In this document: positions 44,759-53,188 of the stretch, piece after piece | Numbering within the stretch: position 1 is the stretch's first letter | Layout of the letters: the number at the start of each line of letters is the position of its first letter | Assembly (NCBI RefSeq): GCF_000284515.1 | Contig: NC_017668.1 | Location: 3,720,001-3,784,000 of the forward strand | DNA from: Halobacillus halophilus DSM 2266 | GTDB lineage: Bacteria > Bacillota > Bacilli > Bacillales > Halobacillaceae | Length of the DNA stretch: 64,000 nt | Direction: 5' to 3' | Notes under the pieces: model-generated | What the model saw: only the letters and a program-made list of their open reading frames with translations | Database searches by the model: none | Told to the model about the DNA's origin: nothing | Position numbers and translations under genes: made by a program

Positions 44759-45697
44759 TTGAAAATTTGGAGATGGGTAGCATCCGTTTTGCTAACCTTT
44801 ACGATCGCCTTTTTCATCATAGCAGCATTTATATATACGCCAGATAATCAAGAGAGCGAGCAGTCCCCTCCCCCGCAAACCGAACCAGAGGGGATAGAAA
44901 AGGAACATCAATCAAATGATGAAAAAGAAAGTGATATAAATGAATCGGATAGCGAAAACGGGGTGGATGAAGCTGAAGAAACTCTAAGCGGTGAACTTCG
45001 TGAGGTATTTACCAGTGTCATTGAAAGTGCCCGCGGACTCTTCGTCCGGCAGAACCTTGATATTGTAGCCATAGGTGATTCACTGACTCAAGGGGTTGGT
45101 GATTCTACTGATAATGACGGTTATGTGGGCATAATAGAAGACACAATTAATAGTAACCAGCCACTAGAAACACTTGACATAGCTAATTATGGGGTCCGCG
45201 GCAACCGTACTGATCAGCTTTTAGAACGGATGGAAACGGAAGAAATCTCCCAATCATTGCGTGAGGCGGATGTAGTGATCATTACAATCGGAGCCAACGA
45301 TGTTATGAAAGTGGTGAAAAATAATTTTTCCAGTTTGAATTACGAGCAATTCCAAGAAGCTCAAAAAGGTTATAAGGAACGCTTAAACGAGATATTTCAA
45401 AGAGTGGAAAACCTTAACCCGGATGTTCCCATTTATTTGGTGGGTCTCTATAATCCTTTTGAATATTATTTTAATAATATTCCGGAACTGGGACAGATTA
45501 TGAGTGACTGGAACCGTGTAAGTAAAGAAGTGATTTCAAACTATGAACAAGCCGAATTCATCCCTATTAAAGATATCTTTCTGGGAGCTGAAGAGGAGCT
45601 TCTGTGGAAAGAAGACTACTTCCATCCAAATGAAAAAGGTTATAAAAGAATTGCAGAGCGCGTGTTAGAATATATAAGACCGGATATCGAACAATAA
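44759..45697 (+). CDS. ypmR: GDSL/SGNH hydrolase (YpmR-like)
   Basis: 312 residues with an N-terminal membrane anchor (about 5-28), an acidic low-complexity linker (30-80), and an SGNH lipase/esterase domain. Catalytic blocks are GDSLTQGVGDS (Ser near 109), NYGVRGNRTDQL, TIGANDVM and DYFHPNEKGYKRIAE (Asp-x-x-His). It probably works outside the membrane. TTG start with GGGGTGATC. ypmS follows after 17 bp, as in B. subtilis. Confidence 0.85.
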   Translation: MKIWRWVASVLLTFTIAFFIIAAFIYTPDNQESEQSPPPQTEPEGIEKEHQSNDEKESDINESDSENGVDEAEETLSGELREVFTSVIESARGLFVRQNLDIVAIGDSLTQGVGDSTDNDGYVGIIEDTINSNQPLETLDIANYGVRGNRTDQLLERMETEEISQSLREADVVIITIGANDVMKVVKNNFSSLNYEQFQEAQKGYKERLNEIFQRVENLNPDVPIYLVGLYNPFEYYFNNIPELGQIMSDWNRVSKEVISNYEQAEFIPIKDIFLGAEEELLWKEDYFHPNEKGYKRIAERVLEYIRPDIEQ

Positions 45698-45714
45698 ACA
45701 GGTGGAATGTTCAT

Positions 45715-46347
45715 ATGAAACGATTTTTCCTAAATAATAGGTGGCGCACTTCTTTTTGGCTATTAGCACTTTTAAATATTATAGTCTTATTAGTGGTGCT
45801 CTCCCTTGTTTTTTTACCGAGCACCTATACGCTCGTCAACGTAGATAAAGAAAAGCAAAGTTCAGATGCAGAATTTACAATCGTATCGACCAAGGAAAAC
45901 ATGGAACAGCTGGCTAATGAATATTTAAAAGAATTATCAACACAGACCGTATTTGATTATTCCATTACCCTGGATAGAAATGTAACGCTCACAGGTAACA
46001 TTAAAGCATTTGAGCAGGTCATCCCCATTAAAGTGGAATTAAATCCGATCGTCCAGGAAAACGGAGACCTTGTTCTTGAGCAGGAGCGTATATCACTGGG
46101 GCAGCTTCCCTTGCCGAATAAAAAAGTCTTAGGTTTCGTGAAGGATAACTATAAACTTCCCGAATGGGTAATGGTAAATCCTAATGAAGAAAATATTTAT
46201 GTAGCTGTCACTCAAATGGACACAGCCAGTAACTTTAATATCCGGGTTGATCGCTTTAACTTAAACTCAAATCAGTTAGCCTTTAAAATATCCGTCCCGC
46301 AGGATTCGTTCCAGTTTGCTCAGAAGATGGTACAGAAAAACTTTTAA
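45715..46347 (+). CDS. ypmS: YpmS-family (DUF2140) protein
   Basis: 210 residues: one N-terminal membrane helix (about 15-38), then a soluble extracytoplasmic domain with MEQLANEYLKELS and the late NPNEENIYVAV and FKISVP motifs of DUF2140. Function is not established. The conserved ypmR-ypmS order is the main support for the name. ATG with GGTGGAATG. Confidence 0.83.
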   Translation: MKRFFLNNRWRTSFWLLALLNIIVLLVVLSLVFLPSTYTLVNVDKEKQSSDAEFTIVSTKENMEQLANEYLKELSTQTVFDYSITLDRNVTLTGNIKAFEQVIPIKVELNPIVQENGDLVLEQERISLGQLPLPNKKVLGFVKDNYKLPEWVMVNPNEENIYVAVTQMDTASNFNIRVDRFNLNSNQLAFKISVPQDSFQFAQKMVQKNF

Positions 46348-46378
46348 TAACCGCTCGCATATCACTAGAGGGGTTATT
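46346..46378 (+). terminator. Weak terminator after ypmS
   Basis: AATAACC (46346-46352) pairs with GGTTATT (46372-46378) across a large loop, with T-rich sequence beyond. Strength is doubtful. Confidence 0.45.
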
Positions 46379-46470
46379 TCTACTTTTCTCGGGAGTCCTC
46401 GAGAGATGAAGGTTATAGAAGAACATGATAAAATGAAGTACAAACCCTTGTATAAAAAGGAAGTGACCGT

Positions 46471-47400
46471 ATGCGTGTGGTAAATAATATTGCTGATTTG
46501 ATTGGAGATACTCCTCTTGTTAAATTAAATCGGTTAGCTCCAAAAGACGGAGCAGACATTTATATGAAACTTGAAAAGTACAACCCGAGCGGAAGCGTTA
46601 AAGATCGTGCTGCCTACAATATGATGGCTCAGGCTGAACAGGACGGACTGCTAAAAGAAGGTTCTACACTTGTCGAGCCTACTAGCGGAAACACGGGAAT
46701 AGGTATTGCCATGAATGCTGCTGCTAAAGGTTACCGTGCTATTCTTGTCATGCCTGATACGATGACTCAGGAACGGATCAACCTTCTGAAAGCTTATGGA
46801 GCAGAGATCGTTTTAACTCCAGGTGATGAAAAAATGCCTGGGGCTATTAAAAAAGCGAAGGAACTTGTAGAAGAAATCGATAATAGTTTTATGCCCATGC
46901 AATTTGAAAATATGGCTAATCCGGATGCCCACCGTCACACAACAGCTTCTGAAATTATTGAGGCAATGGATGAGTTAGGAAAACCGCTAAGTGCGTTCGT
47001 TTCAACTGCCGGCACGGGAGGAACGATTACAGGTACAGGCGAAGAACTTAAGAAGCGATTTGAAGATATGACGATACATGTTGCCGAGCCATCCGGCTCT
47101 CCTGTTCTTTCCGGTGGAAAGCCGGGAAAACACAAGCTGGTTGGCACTAGCCCAGGCTTCATTCCAAGCATTTTAAACCAGGAAATCTATGATGAAATCT
47201 TCCAAGTAACAGATGAAGATGCGTACGATATTACGAGAAGGTTAGCACGAGAAGAAGGTCTTCTATTAGGTACATCCTGCGGTGCTGCCTGTTGGGCCGC
47301 CATGCAGGTAGCCTCAAAAAAACAGCCCGGAGAAATCGTGGTCTGCATTGCTCCTGACACTGGGGAGAGGTACCTGTCCGGCGACTTATTCCGATACTAA
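46471..47400 (+). CDS. cysK: Cysteine synthase
   Basis: PLP enzyme of 309 residues making cysteine from O-acetylserine and sulfide. The PLP lysine is Lys44 in NPSGSVKDRAA, and the acetylserine loop is EPTSGNTGIGIA near residue 70. STAGTGGTITGTGEEL (phosphate loop) and TSPGFIPSIL near residue 225 are typical of CysK. ATG with AAGGAAGTG. The terminator follows immediately. Confidence 0.93.
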   Translation: MRVVNNIADLIGDTPLVKLNRLAPKDGADIYMKLEKYNPSGSVKDRAAYNMMAQAEQDGLLKEGSTLVEPTSGNTGIGIAMNAAAKGYRAILVMPDTMTQERINLLKAYGAEIVLTPGDEKMPGAIKKAKELVEEIDNSFMPMQFENMANPDAHRHTTASEIIEAMDELGKPLSAFVSTAGTGGTITGTGEELKKRFEDMTIHVAEPSGSPVLSGGKPGKHKLVGTSPGFIPSILNQEIYDEIFQVTDEDAYDITRRLAREEGLLLGTSCGAACWAAMQVASKKQPGEIVVCIAPDTGERYLSGDLFRY

Positions 47401-47402
47401 TG

Positions 47403-47440
47403 AAAAAGAGTTCGTCCTTGGTAGAGGTCGAACTCTTTTT
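47403..47440. terminator. Bidirectional terminator between cysK and the TRIC gene
   Basis: Perfect 12-bp stem AAAAAGAGTTCG / CGAACTCTTTTT. Confidence 0.88.
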
Positions 47441-48051
47441 TAAAGTCTATATAAATCTCTAAATCTTAGATGCCAGCCTAAATGATAGGACAAAACACGG
47501 CAGGTAATCACTAAGAAGAATAAAAAGTATGTTTGAGAAGCGCTTTGTACATCTATTATACCCACACCGATAAGCAAACCTGCCATTAAAGCCCAAACAG
47601 CATAGATTTCCTGGTGAAGAACCATCGGCCTCCGCTGAGCGAGAACATCTCTTGTAACTCCCCCTCCCACCCCAGTCAATATAGCAGCAAAGATAACTCC
47701 TCCCAGAGGGAAGTTATGTGCGGTAGCAAATGAGGCTCCTTGTAAAGCAAATGCGGATAAACCAATCGCGTCCGGATAAATGTTCCATCGATCCCAGGAA
47801 AGTACCCATGTCTTAGGAAAGAAATAGACCACAGCAATGGTTCCAAACGCCACATAAAGTAGATAACCCTGCTCCCACACATGAACTACAGGAACGTCCA
47901 ATGCTATATTGCGGATTATTCCACCTGCGAAAGGCGTAGCAATACCTAATATGAATGTACCAAATATATCATAGCGCTCATTGAGTGCCACAATGGCTCC
48001 ACTGAAAGCAAAAGCACTGACCGCCAAAATATTTAATATTTCCCAACTCAT
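47440..48051 (-). CDS. TRIC-family (UPF0126) cation channel
   Basis: 203 residues with seven hydrophobic helices in two repeats. Each repeat carries the glycine-rich kink GIATPFAGGIIRNIAL and GVGGGVTRDVLAQRRP. Bacterial relatives form homotrimeric monovalent-cation channels. ATG with AGAGGGGGTC upstream. Confidence 0.88.
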   Translation of the reverse strand: MSWEILNILAVSAFAFSGAIVALNERYDIFGTFILGIATPFAGGIIRNIALDVPVVHVWEQGYLLYVAFGTIAVVYFFPKTWVLSWDRWNIYPDAIGLSAFALQGASFATAHNFPLGGVIFAAILTGVGGGVTRDVLAQRRPMVLHQEIYAVWALMAGLLIGVGIIDVQSASQTYFLFFLVITCRVLSYHLGWHLRFRDLYRL

Positions 48052-48301
48052 GAAAGACCCCCTCTCTCATCCACCAGTTTCTAATCTTTAAATAAACAAC
48101 CTGAATGATTATAACAGAAACATCTGTAAAAATAATAATAATATTCAAAAAAACTAAAACATAACCAAAATCATCCATTTTATAGATTTCCGTTGCTACT
48201 TATGCATCAAATCAAGTAAACTTGTTGCAAACTGCCACAAGGAATATTAAAAGATAATGCGAATTATTTTATATTAGAATAGAAAGTAGGATGTGGAAAA
48301 A

Positions 48302-48829
48302 ATGAGAAGATGGCTGACTCAGCTCCGAAAGGAACAACAATTGACTCAACAGCAAATTGCTGAAGGTGCTCATATTGATCGCGCCTATTATGCTCAAATT
48401 GAGAATGGGACTAGAAACCCCAGTATGGCCGTGGCATCTCAAATAGCTTCATTCCTCCATATTAACCCTTCTTTATTTTTTACAGAGCACCTGAGCGAAC
48501 CTTTTCAGACTGCTTTAGCTAATTCCCCTATCACACTAGCTCATTGTGACCTTTCACTTCGATACACCTGGATGTTTAATCCCCACCCTGACTTTAAGAT
48601 GAGTCATATACTTGGAAAGCGTGACGATGAACTTGATTATAATGAAGGCACCCTTGCTTTAATGGACCTAAAAAAAAGAGTGATCGAAACAAAGAAAACT
48701 CAACGAGAACGAATTTATTTCCCTTTGTCAGATGGGCTACTTTATTATGATGTATTTGCGCAGCCCCTCTATAACCAGAAAGGCGAAATCATAGGAGCAG
48801 CTACAGCTTCAACTGAGCTCCCATCCTAA
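48302..48829 (+). CDS. XRE-type helix-turn-helix regulator with a PAS-like domain
   Basis: About 175 residues. The N-terminal Cro/C1-type HTH (about 3-58, TQQQIAEGAHIDRAYYAQIENGTRNPS) is followed by a PAS-like sensor region (about 80-175: RYTWMFNPHPDFKMSHILGKRDDEL...YYDVFAQPLYNQKGEIIGA). The ligand is unknown. I chose the ATG at 48302 over a GTG at 48293 for ribosome-site spacing. The Sda-like gene starts 18 bp downstream, so they are probably co-transcribed. Confidence 0.82.
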   Translation: MRRWLTQLRKEQQLTQQQIAEGAHIDRAYYAQIENGTRNPSMAVASQIASFLHINPSLFFTEHLSEPFQTALANSPITLAHCDLSLRYTWMFNPHPDFKMSHILGKRDDELDYNEGTLALMDLKKRVIETKKTQRERIYFPLSDGLLYYDVFAQPLYNQKGEIIGAATASTELPS

Positions 48830-48847
48830 CGAAAGGGGCCATATTAT

Positions 48848-49000
48848 ATGATCGTTAAAAAATTGTCACACCGTCTGCTTATACATTCACTTCATACAGC
48901 GGTGGAGATGAAATTAGATCATTCTTTTATTCACCTGCTTGAAGATGAGCTTCAGAAGAGGAAACAAGAAAAAACATATTCTGCCCATAAGGCAGAGTGA
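48848..49000 (+). CDS. sda: Sda-like sporulation histidine kinase inhibitor
   Basis: A 50-residue protein not obvious by length. The sequence KKLSHRLLIHSLHTAVEMK, then LDHSFIHLLEDELQKRK, aligns with the Sda helical hairpin (KLSDELLIESY...LNRDFIELIENEIKRR). Sda binds KinA/KinB and blocks phosphorelay entry into sporulation when replication is impaired. A GAAAGGGG ribosome site lies nine bases before the ATG. It follows the XRE/PAS gene. No DnaA-box array was evident in the short gap, so regulation may differ from B. subtilis. Confidence 0.82.
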   Translation: MIVKKLSHRLLIHSLHTAVEMKLDHSFIHLLEDELQKRKQEKTYSAHKAE

Positions 49001-49084
49001 ACGTCTGTACTTAGGGAAGCCTATCAGGGTGAATGTTTACTCCAGAAGAGGGAATAACATAAGAAAAAAGAGGTGAATCTCCGC

Positions 49085-49783
49085 GTGTCAACTTCACCAT
49101 GGATTATACGGCAGTCGTGGGAAGACCTTATTTTTATGCATTGGCCTGTCCCGGAAACGGATTTGCGTCCCTTTGTACCCAGTGAATTAGAATTGGATTT
49201 GTATAATGGTATGGCCTGGATTGCAATCGTTCCCTTTCATATGAAAGATATCCAGTTTAGAGGCCTTCCTCGCATCCCTTTCGGTAATCAATTATTAGAA
49301 CTAAATGTGAGAACTTACGTCACATTTAAAGGAGAACCAGGTGTTTATTTTATATCCCTTGACGCTAACCACAGTCTTGGGGTTTTTTTAGCGCGTACAT
49401 TATTTGGCTTACGCTACTTAAACGCTCAAATAAGGTTAGATAAGCAGGGAAATGACCTTCACTTTTCAAGTCGGCGAACACATTACGGAATGTCTCCCTC
49501 TCACTTTCATGCTCGCTTTAAAATATCCAATTCCATCCACACCTATAACCCAGGATCTCTGATGAACTGGTTAACGGAGCGATATATGTTATGGACTGTG
49601 CGCGGATCTTCTATTTATAAAGGTCCTATTGAGCACAAACACTGGGAACTTCAACCTGCAGAAAGTAATGTAGTTATTAATGAAATTGTGGATTTCCTGC
49701 CTAACTTAATCTTTCTGCAACAGCCAATCACTTGCTATTCAAGATCTTTAGAAGTTTACCTTTACCCTTTTCTTAAGGTATAA
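49085..49783 (+). CDS. YqjF-like DUF2071 protein
   Basis: About 232 residues. DUF2071 features include the start RQSWEDLIFMHWPVPETDLRPFVP, LDLYNGMAWIAIVPFHM, and ELNVRTYVTFKGEPGVYFISLDA. The function is unknown. I chose the GTG at 49085, nine bases after AGAGGTG. It is followed by an MhqR-type operator and a ring-cleaving dioxygenase, so a link to quinone or electrophile stress is possible but only positional. Confidence 0.8.
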   Translation: MSTSPWIIRQSWEDLIFMHWPVPETDLRPFVPSELELDLYNGMAWIAIVPFHMKDIQFRGLPRIPFGNQLLELNVRTYVTFKGEPGVYFISLDANHSLGVFLARTLFGLRYLNAQIRLDKQGNDLHFSSRRTHYGMSPSHFHARFKISNSIHTYNPGSLMNWLTERYMLWTVRGSSIYKGPIEHKHWELQPAESNVVINEIVDFLPNLIFLQQPITCYSRSLEVYLYPFLKV

Positions 49784-49822
49784 ACCTGTAAATTGACATG
49801 AGGAACAAATAACGATAACATT

Positions 49823-49840
49823 TATCTTGAATTCGAGATT
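49823..49840. promoter_or_regulatory. MhqR-type operator
   Basis: TATCTTGAATTCGAGATT is a near-palindrome matching the B. subtilis MhqR box (TATCTCGAATTCGAGATA) at 16 of 18 positions. It lies 40 bp upstream of the dioxygenase start. Confidence 0.7.
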
Positions 49841-49879
49841 GTAGTTCGTAATGTCCCACTATTAGAGGAGGCCGCTTCA

Positions 49880-50839
49880 ATGAACATTAAAGGAATCCAC
49901 CACGTTTCAGCAATCACAGCGAACGCAAGTGCAAATTATGACTTTTATACAAAGGTACTGGGGATGCGCCTAGTCAAAAAAACCGTCAATCAGGATGACC
50001 CTTCCATGTACCACTTGTTCTACGCGGATGGAGCTGGATCACCGGGTACGGATTTAACCTTTTTTGAAATTAAACGTGCAGGTCATACGTATCCTGGTTC
50101 TCAGAGCATTTCTACCACCTCTCTTCGAGTGCCAACTGATGAATCATTAAACTATTGGCAAGAGAGACTCGATCAATATGAGGTCGACCGCGGTTCTATC
50201 GAAGAACAAGCAGGCAGAAAAGAGCTCACCTTCCGAGATCATGAAGGCCAGCGTTTAAAGCTGGTTTCAGATGAATTCAACCAAGGGGTCCCTGGAGGAA
50301 TTCCCTGGTCCAAAGGCCCTGTCCCTATACAGCACGGAATACTCGGTCTTGGTCCCGTACATCTGACCGTTACCGATGCGGACCTTACTAAAGCAGTATT
50401 GATGGACACTTTGGGCTTTCGTAAACTGGAGCACCCAGTGCCAGATTGGCAGGCTTTTGAAACTGGAGAAGGTGGGAACGGTGCTCGTGTTTACGTAGAG
50501 GAGCAACCTGAATGGAAACGTGAAAAACCTGGACGTGGCAGTGTTCACCATGTGGCTTTTAGAGTAGAAGATGAGCAAGAGTTGGAGAAATGGAAAGCAA
50601 AAATCCAGGATGCGGGCTTCCCTAATTCAGGTATCGTAGATCGTCACTATTTTAAATCCCTTTATTTTAGAGATCCAAATCATATATTATTTGAGCTGGC
50701 TACAGATGGTCCAGGTTTTGACACGGATGAAGATAAAGAACATTTAGGAGAAAATCTGGCTCTGCCACCTTTCCTTGAGGAAAAGCGCAGGGAAATAGAA
50801 GACCGCTTAACACCTCTCCACACTTCTAATCCTAAATAA
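49880..50839 (+). CDS. Ring-cleaving dioxygenase/glyoxalase-family protein (MhqO-like)
   Basis: 319 residues made of two vicinal-oxygen-chelate domains. Putative metal ligands: His in GIHHVSAIT (residue about 8), a second His in LGPVHLTVTD (about 160), a third in SVHHVAFRVED (about 222) and Glu in HILFELATDG (about 273). The family (MhqA/E/O in B. subtilis) is induced by quinones and thiol-reactive electrophiles through MhqR. The upstream MhqR-like box supports the same role here. ATG with AGAGGAGG. Confidence 0.88.
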   Translation: MNIKGIHHVSAITANASANYDFYTKVLGMRLVKKTVNQDDPSMYHLFYADGAGSPGTDLTFFEIKRAGHTYPGSQSISTTSLRVPTDESLNYWQERLDQYEVDRGSIEEQAGRKELTFRDHEGQRLKLVSDEFNQGVPGGIPWSKGPVPIQHGILGLGPVHLTVTDADLTKAVLMDTLGFRKLEHPVPDWQAFETGEGGNGARVYVEEQPEWKREKPGRGSVHHVAFRVEDEQELEKWKAKIQDAGFPNSGIVDRHYFKSLYFRDPNHILFELATDGPGFDTDEDKEHLGENLALPPFLEEKRREIEDRLTPLHTSNPK

Positions 50840-50843
50840 ACGT

Positions 50844-50878
50844 AAAAGACGGCCATCCTTTTAGGATCGCCGTCTTTT
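50844..50878. terminator. Bidirectional terminator
   Basis: AAAAGACGGC (50844-50853) pairs with GCCGTCTTTT (50869-50878), separating the dioxygenase from the convergent aconitase gene. Confidence 0.88.
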
Positions 50879-50885
50879 TTACTTA

Positions 50886-52835
50886 TTATTTTTCTAAGCG
50901 GTTTTTAACCCAGTTAATTAGACCGCCCATTTGCATGATTTCGATTTGACGTTCAGATAGCGCATGTTCTAATTTTAAGGTCTTGTCCTTGCCTTTCACT
51001 TCTACTTCTACCTGGTTGGATTGTTTAATACCATCTCTCAATCCTTTAAATAACAGGACATCGCCTTGTTCCAAATCATCTAAGTCCTCTTCATTCACAA
51101 ATGTTAATGGGAGAACGCCAAAGTTGGCCAGGTTTTGCCAGTGGATGCGGGCAAAGTCTTTCACAATGGCTACTTTAAGACCTAAATATTTTGGTGCAAG
51201 CGCGGCATGTTCACGGCTCGAACCCTGACCATAGTTCATGCCAGCAACTACTGCATGACCACCTTGATCCCGGATTTCCATGGCACGGTCATGATAAGTT
51301 TCATCTACGATTTCGAACGTGAACTTACTGATCTCAGGCAGATTACTGCGGTATGGTAATACTCTGGCACCGCCTGCTAAAATTTCATCTGTAGAAATGT
51401 CATTGCCCATTTTCAGTAAGATTGGAAGCTCCATGTCATTCGGAAGCTCATCCATCTCAGGTATAGACGCAATGTTTGGTCCTTTTACAAGTTCTACTTC
51501 TTTCGCTTCTTCATAAGGCAGTGGCTTATCTAGTAGCCGCGTGTCAATAGTAGGCTCTTCCAGCTCTTTAATAGTTGGATAATCAAAGTCTGACTTTCTA
51601 GGGTCCGTAATTTTTCCTGTCAACGCTGACACGGCCGCTACTTCCGGACTGCATAAGAATACACTATCTTCTTTTGTACCTGAGCGGCCCGGGAAGTTCC
51701 TTGGTGTCGTACGTAAGCTGTTACGTCCTGTTGCGGGTGCCTGTCCCATTCCAATACAACCATTACAGCCCGCCTGGTGCAAGCGGCCTCCAGATTGCAG
51801 GAAGTTAGCTATATGCCCTTCTTGAGAAAGGTCAACCAGCATTTGTCTTGAAGTTGGGTTCAAGTCAAAAGATACACCGTCTGCAATTCGACGTCCCTCT
51901 ACTATCTTGGAAGCAACGGCGAAATCACGGTAGCCTGGATTAGCTGATGAACCAATGTAGGACTGATAAATAGATTCGCCTTCTACTTCTTCAATAGGTA
52001 CTACGTTTCCTGGGCTGGACGGTTTAGCAATCATTGGCCCAAGTTCAGATAAGTTCAGTTCATCATGAACATCATAAGAAGCTCCATCATCCGCTTTCAA
52101 CTCGATCCAGTCATCCTCACGACCTTGCAGTTTCATGAATCGCTTCGTCTCTTCATCGGATGGGAAGACTGTGCCCGTAGCTCCAAGTTCCGCACCCATG
52201 TTTGCAATCACGTGACGATCCATGGCAGTTAGATTTTTGAGACCTGGACCGTAGTATTCAAATACATGGTTAGTAGCGCCTTTCACACCATGCCTTCTCA
52301 GCATTTCAAGAATAGCATCTTTAGCACTTACCCAATCAGGGAATTCTCCTGTTACTTTAACGCCCCACACTTTAGGCATTTTCACATAGAAAGGTTCTCC
52401 TGCAATAGCCATCGCAACATCGATTCCGCCTGCTCCCATGGCAAGCATGCCCATACATCCATTTGCACAAGTGTGACTGTCAGAACCAAGTAATGTTTTA
52501 CCTGGGGTAGCCAGGCGCTGCATGTGTACCGGGTGGCTCACTCCGTTACCAGGACGGCTGAAGTGAAGACCGAATCGTTTAGCTGCACTTTCTAAGAATA
52601 AGTGGTCATCAGGGTTCTTACTGTCTTCCTGAATTAAGTTATGGTCTACGTATTGAGCAGAAGCCTCTGTCTGGGCACGTTCAATCCCCATAGCTTCCAG
52701 TTCAAGCATGACCATTGTACCTGTAGCATCTTGTGTTAAAGTCTGATCGATTTTCAATCCAATTTCAGTTCCCGGGGTCATCTCCCCTTTGACTAAATGA
52801 TCTTTAATCAGCTTTTGTGTGACATTATAACTCAC
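50886..52835 (-). CDS. Aconitate hydratase, short (Aquifex-type) form
   Basis: 649 residues, against about 900 for the Bacillus CitB/AcnA form. It has the [4Fe-4S] ligands in LGSDSHTCANGCMG and QAGCNGCIGMG and the swivelling domain with GMNYGQGSSREHAAL. Isomerises citrate and isocitrate in the TCA cycle; homoaconitase-like activity cannot be excluded. ATG with AGGAGGAATT upstream. It is single-gene, with the shared terminator downstream. Whether a long CitB also exists lies outside the window. Confidence 0.9.
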   Translation of the reverse strand: MSYNVTQKLIKDHLVKGEMTPGTEIGLKIDQTLTQDATGTMVMLELEAMGIERAQTEASAQYVDHNLIQEDSKNPDDHLFLESAAKRFGLHFSRPGNGVSHPVHMQRLATPGKTLLGSDSHTCANGCMGMLAMGAGGIDVAMAIAGEPFYVKMPKVWGVKVTGEFPDWVSAKDAILEMLRRHGVKGATNHVFEYYGPGLKNLTAMDRHVIANMGAELGATGTVFPSDEETKRFMKLQGREDDWIELKADDGASYDVHDELNLSELGPMIAKPSSPGNVVPIEEVEGESIYQSYIGSSANPGYRDFAVASKIVEGRRIADGVSFDLNPTSRQMLVDLSQEGHIANFLQSGGRLHQAGCNGCIGMGQAPATGRNSLRTTPRNFPGRSGTKEDSVFLCSPEVAAVSALTGKITDPRKSDFDYPTIKELEEPTIDTRLLDKPLPYEEAKEVELVKGPNIASIPEMDELPNDMELPILLKMGNDISTDEILAGGARVLPYRSNLPEISKFTFEIVDETYHDRAMEIRDQGGHAVVAGMNYGQGSSREHAALAPKYLGLKVAIVKDFARIHWQNLANFGVLPLTFVNEEDLDDLEQGDVLLFKGLRDGIKQSNQVEVEVKGKDKTLKLEHALSERQIEIMQMGGLINWVKNRLEK

Positions 52836-53148
52836 ACTTAATTCCTCCTTCTCACCAAATTAATAGGTAGTTTCTTGAGGTATCTAAGTAATCCTATACT
52901 TTTTATACCCTAAATCCTGGTCCTTTACTCGTAGAATTGGTCGTCTACTGGTTAAAAATAGAATATTCTCTACTATTCATAATCATATGACTGGGTTTTT
53001 TAATCGAGTTCGAGGGAAATGTCCCTGGTTAATTTTAGTAAAAGCTTGCTGCTATGGCAGAGTCGTGATCTGAAAAACTTGCTGGATAGTGTGAAGAAAA
53101 GTTCCCGGGGGAAAACGACTATAATTACTATTGTAACTAATTAAAAAA
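52836..53148. other. Intergenic stretch without a gene
   Basis: About 310 bp upstream of aconitase and downstream of nprA. Beyond the aconitase ribosome site no open frame or recognisable operator was found. Confidence 0.5.
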
Positions 53149-53179
53149 AGAAAGGAGCTTATTCAACTCCTCCCTTTCT
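53149..53179 (-). terminator. Terminator after nprA
   Basis: AGAAAGGAG pairs with CTCCCTTTCT, followed by TTTTTTTAATT on the minus strand. Confidence 0.82.
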
Positions 53180-53188
53180 GCTGTTGGT

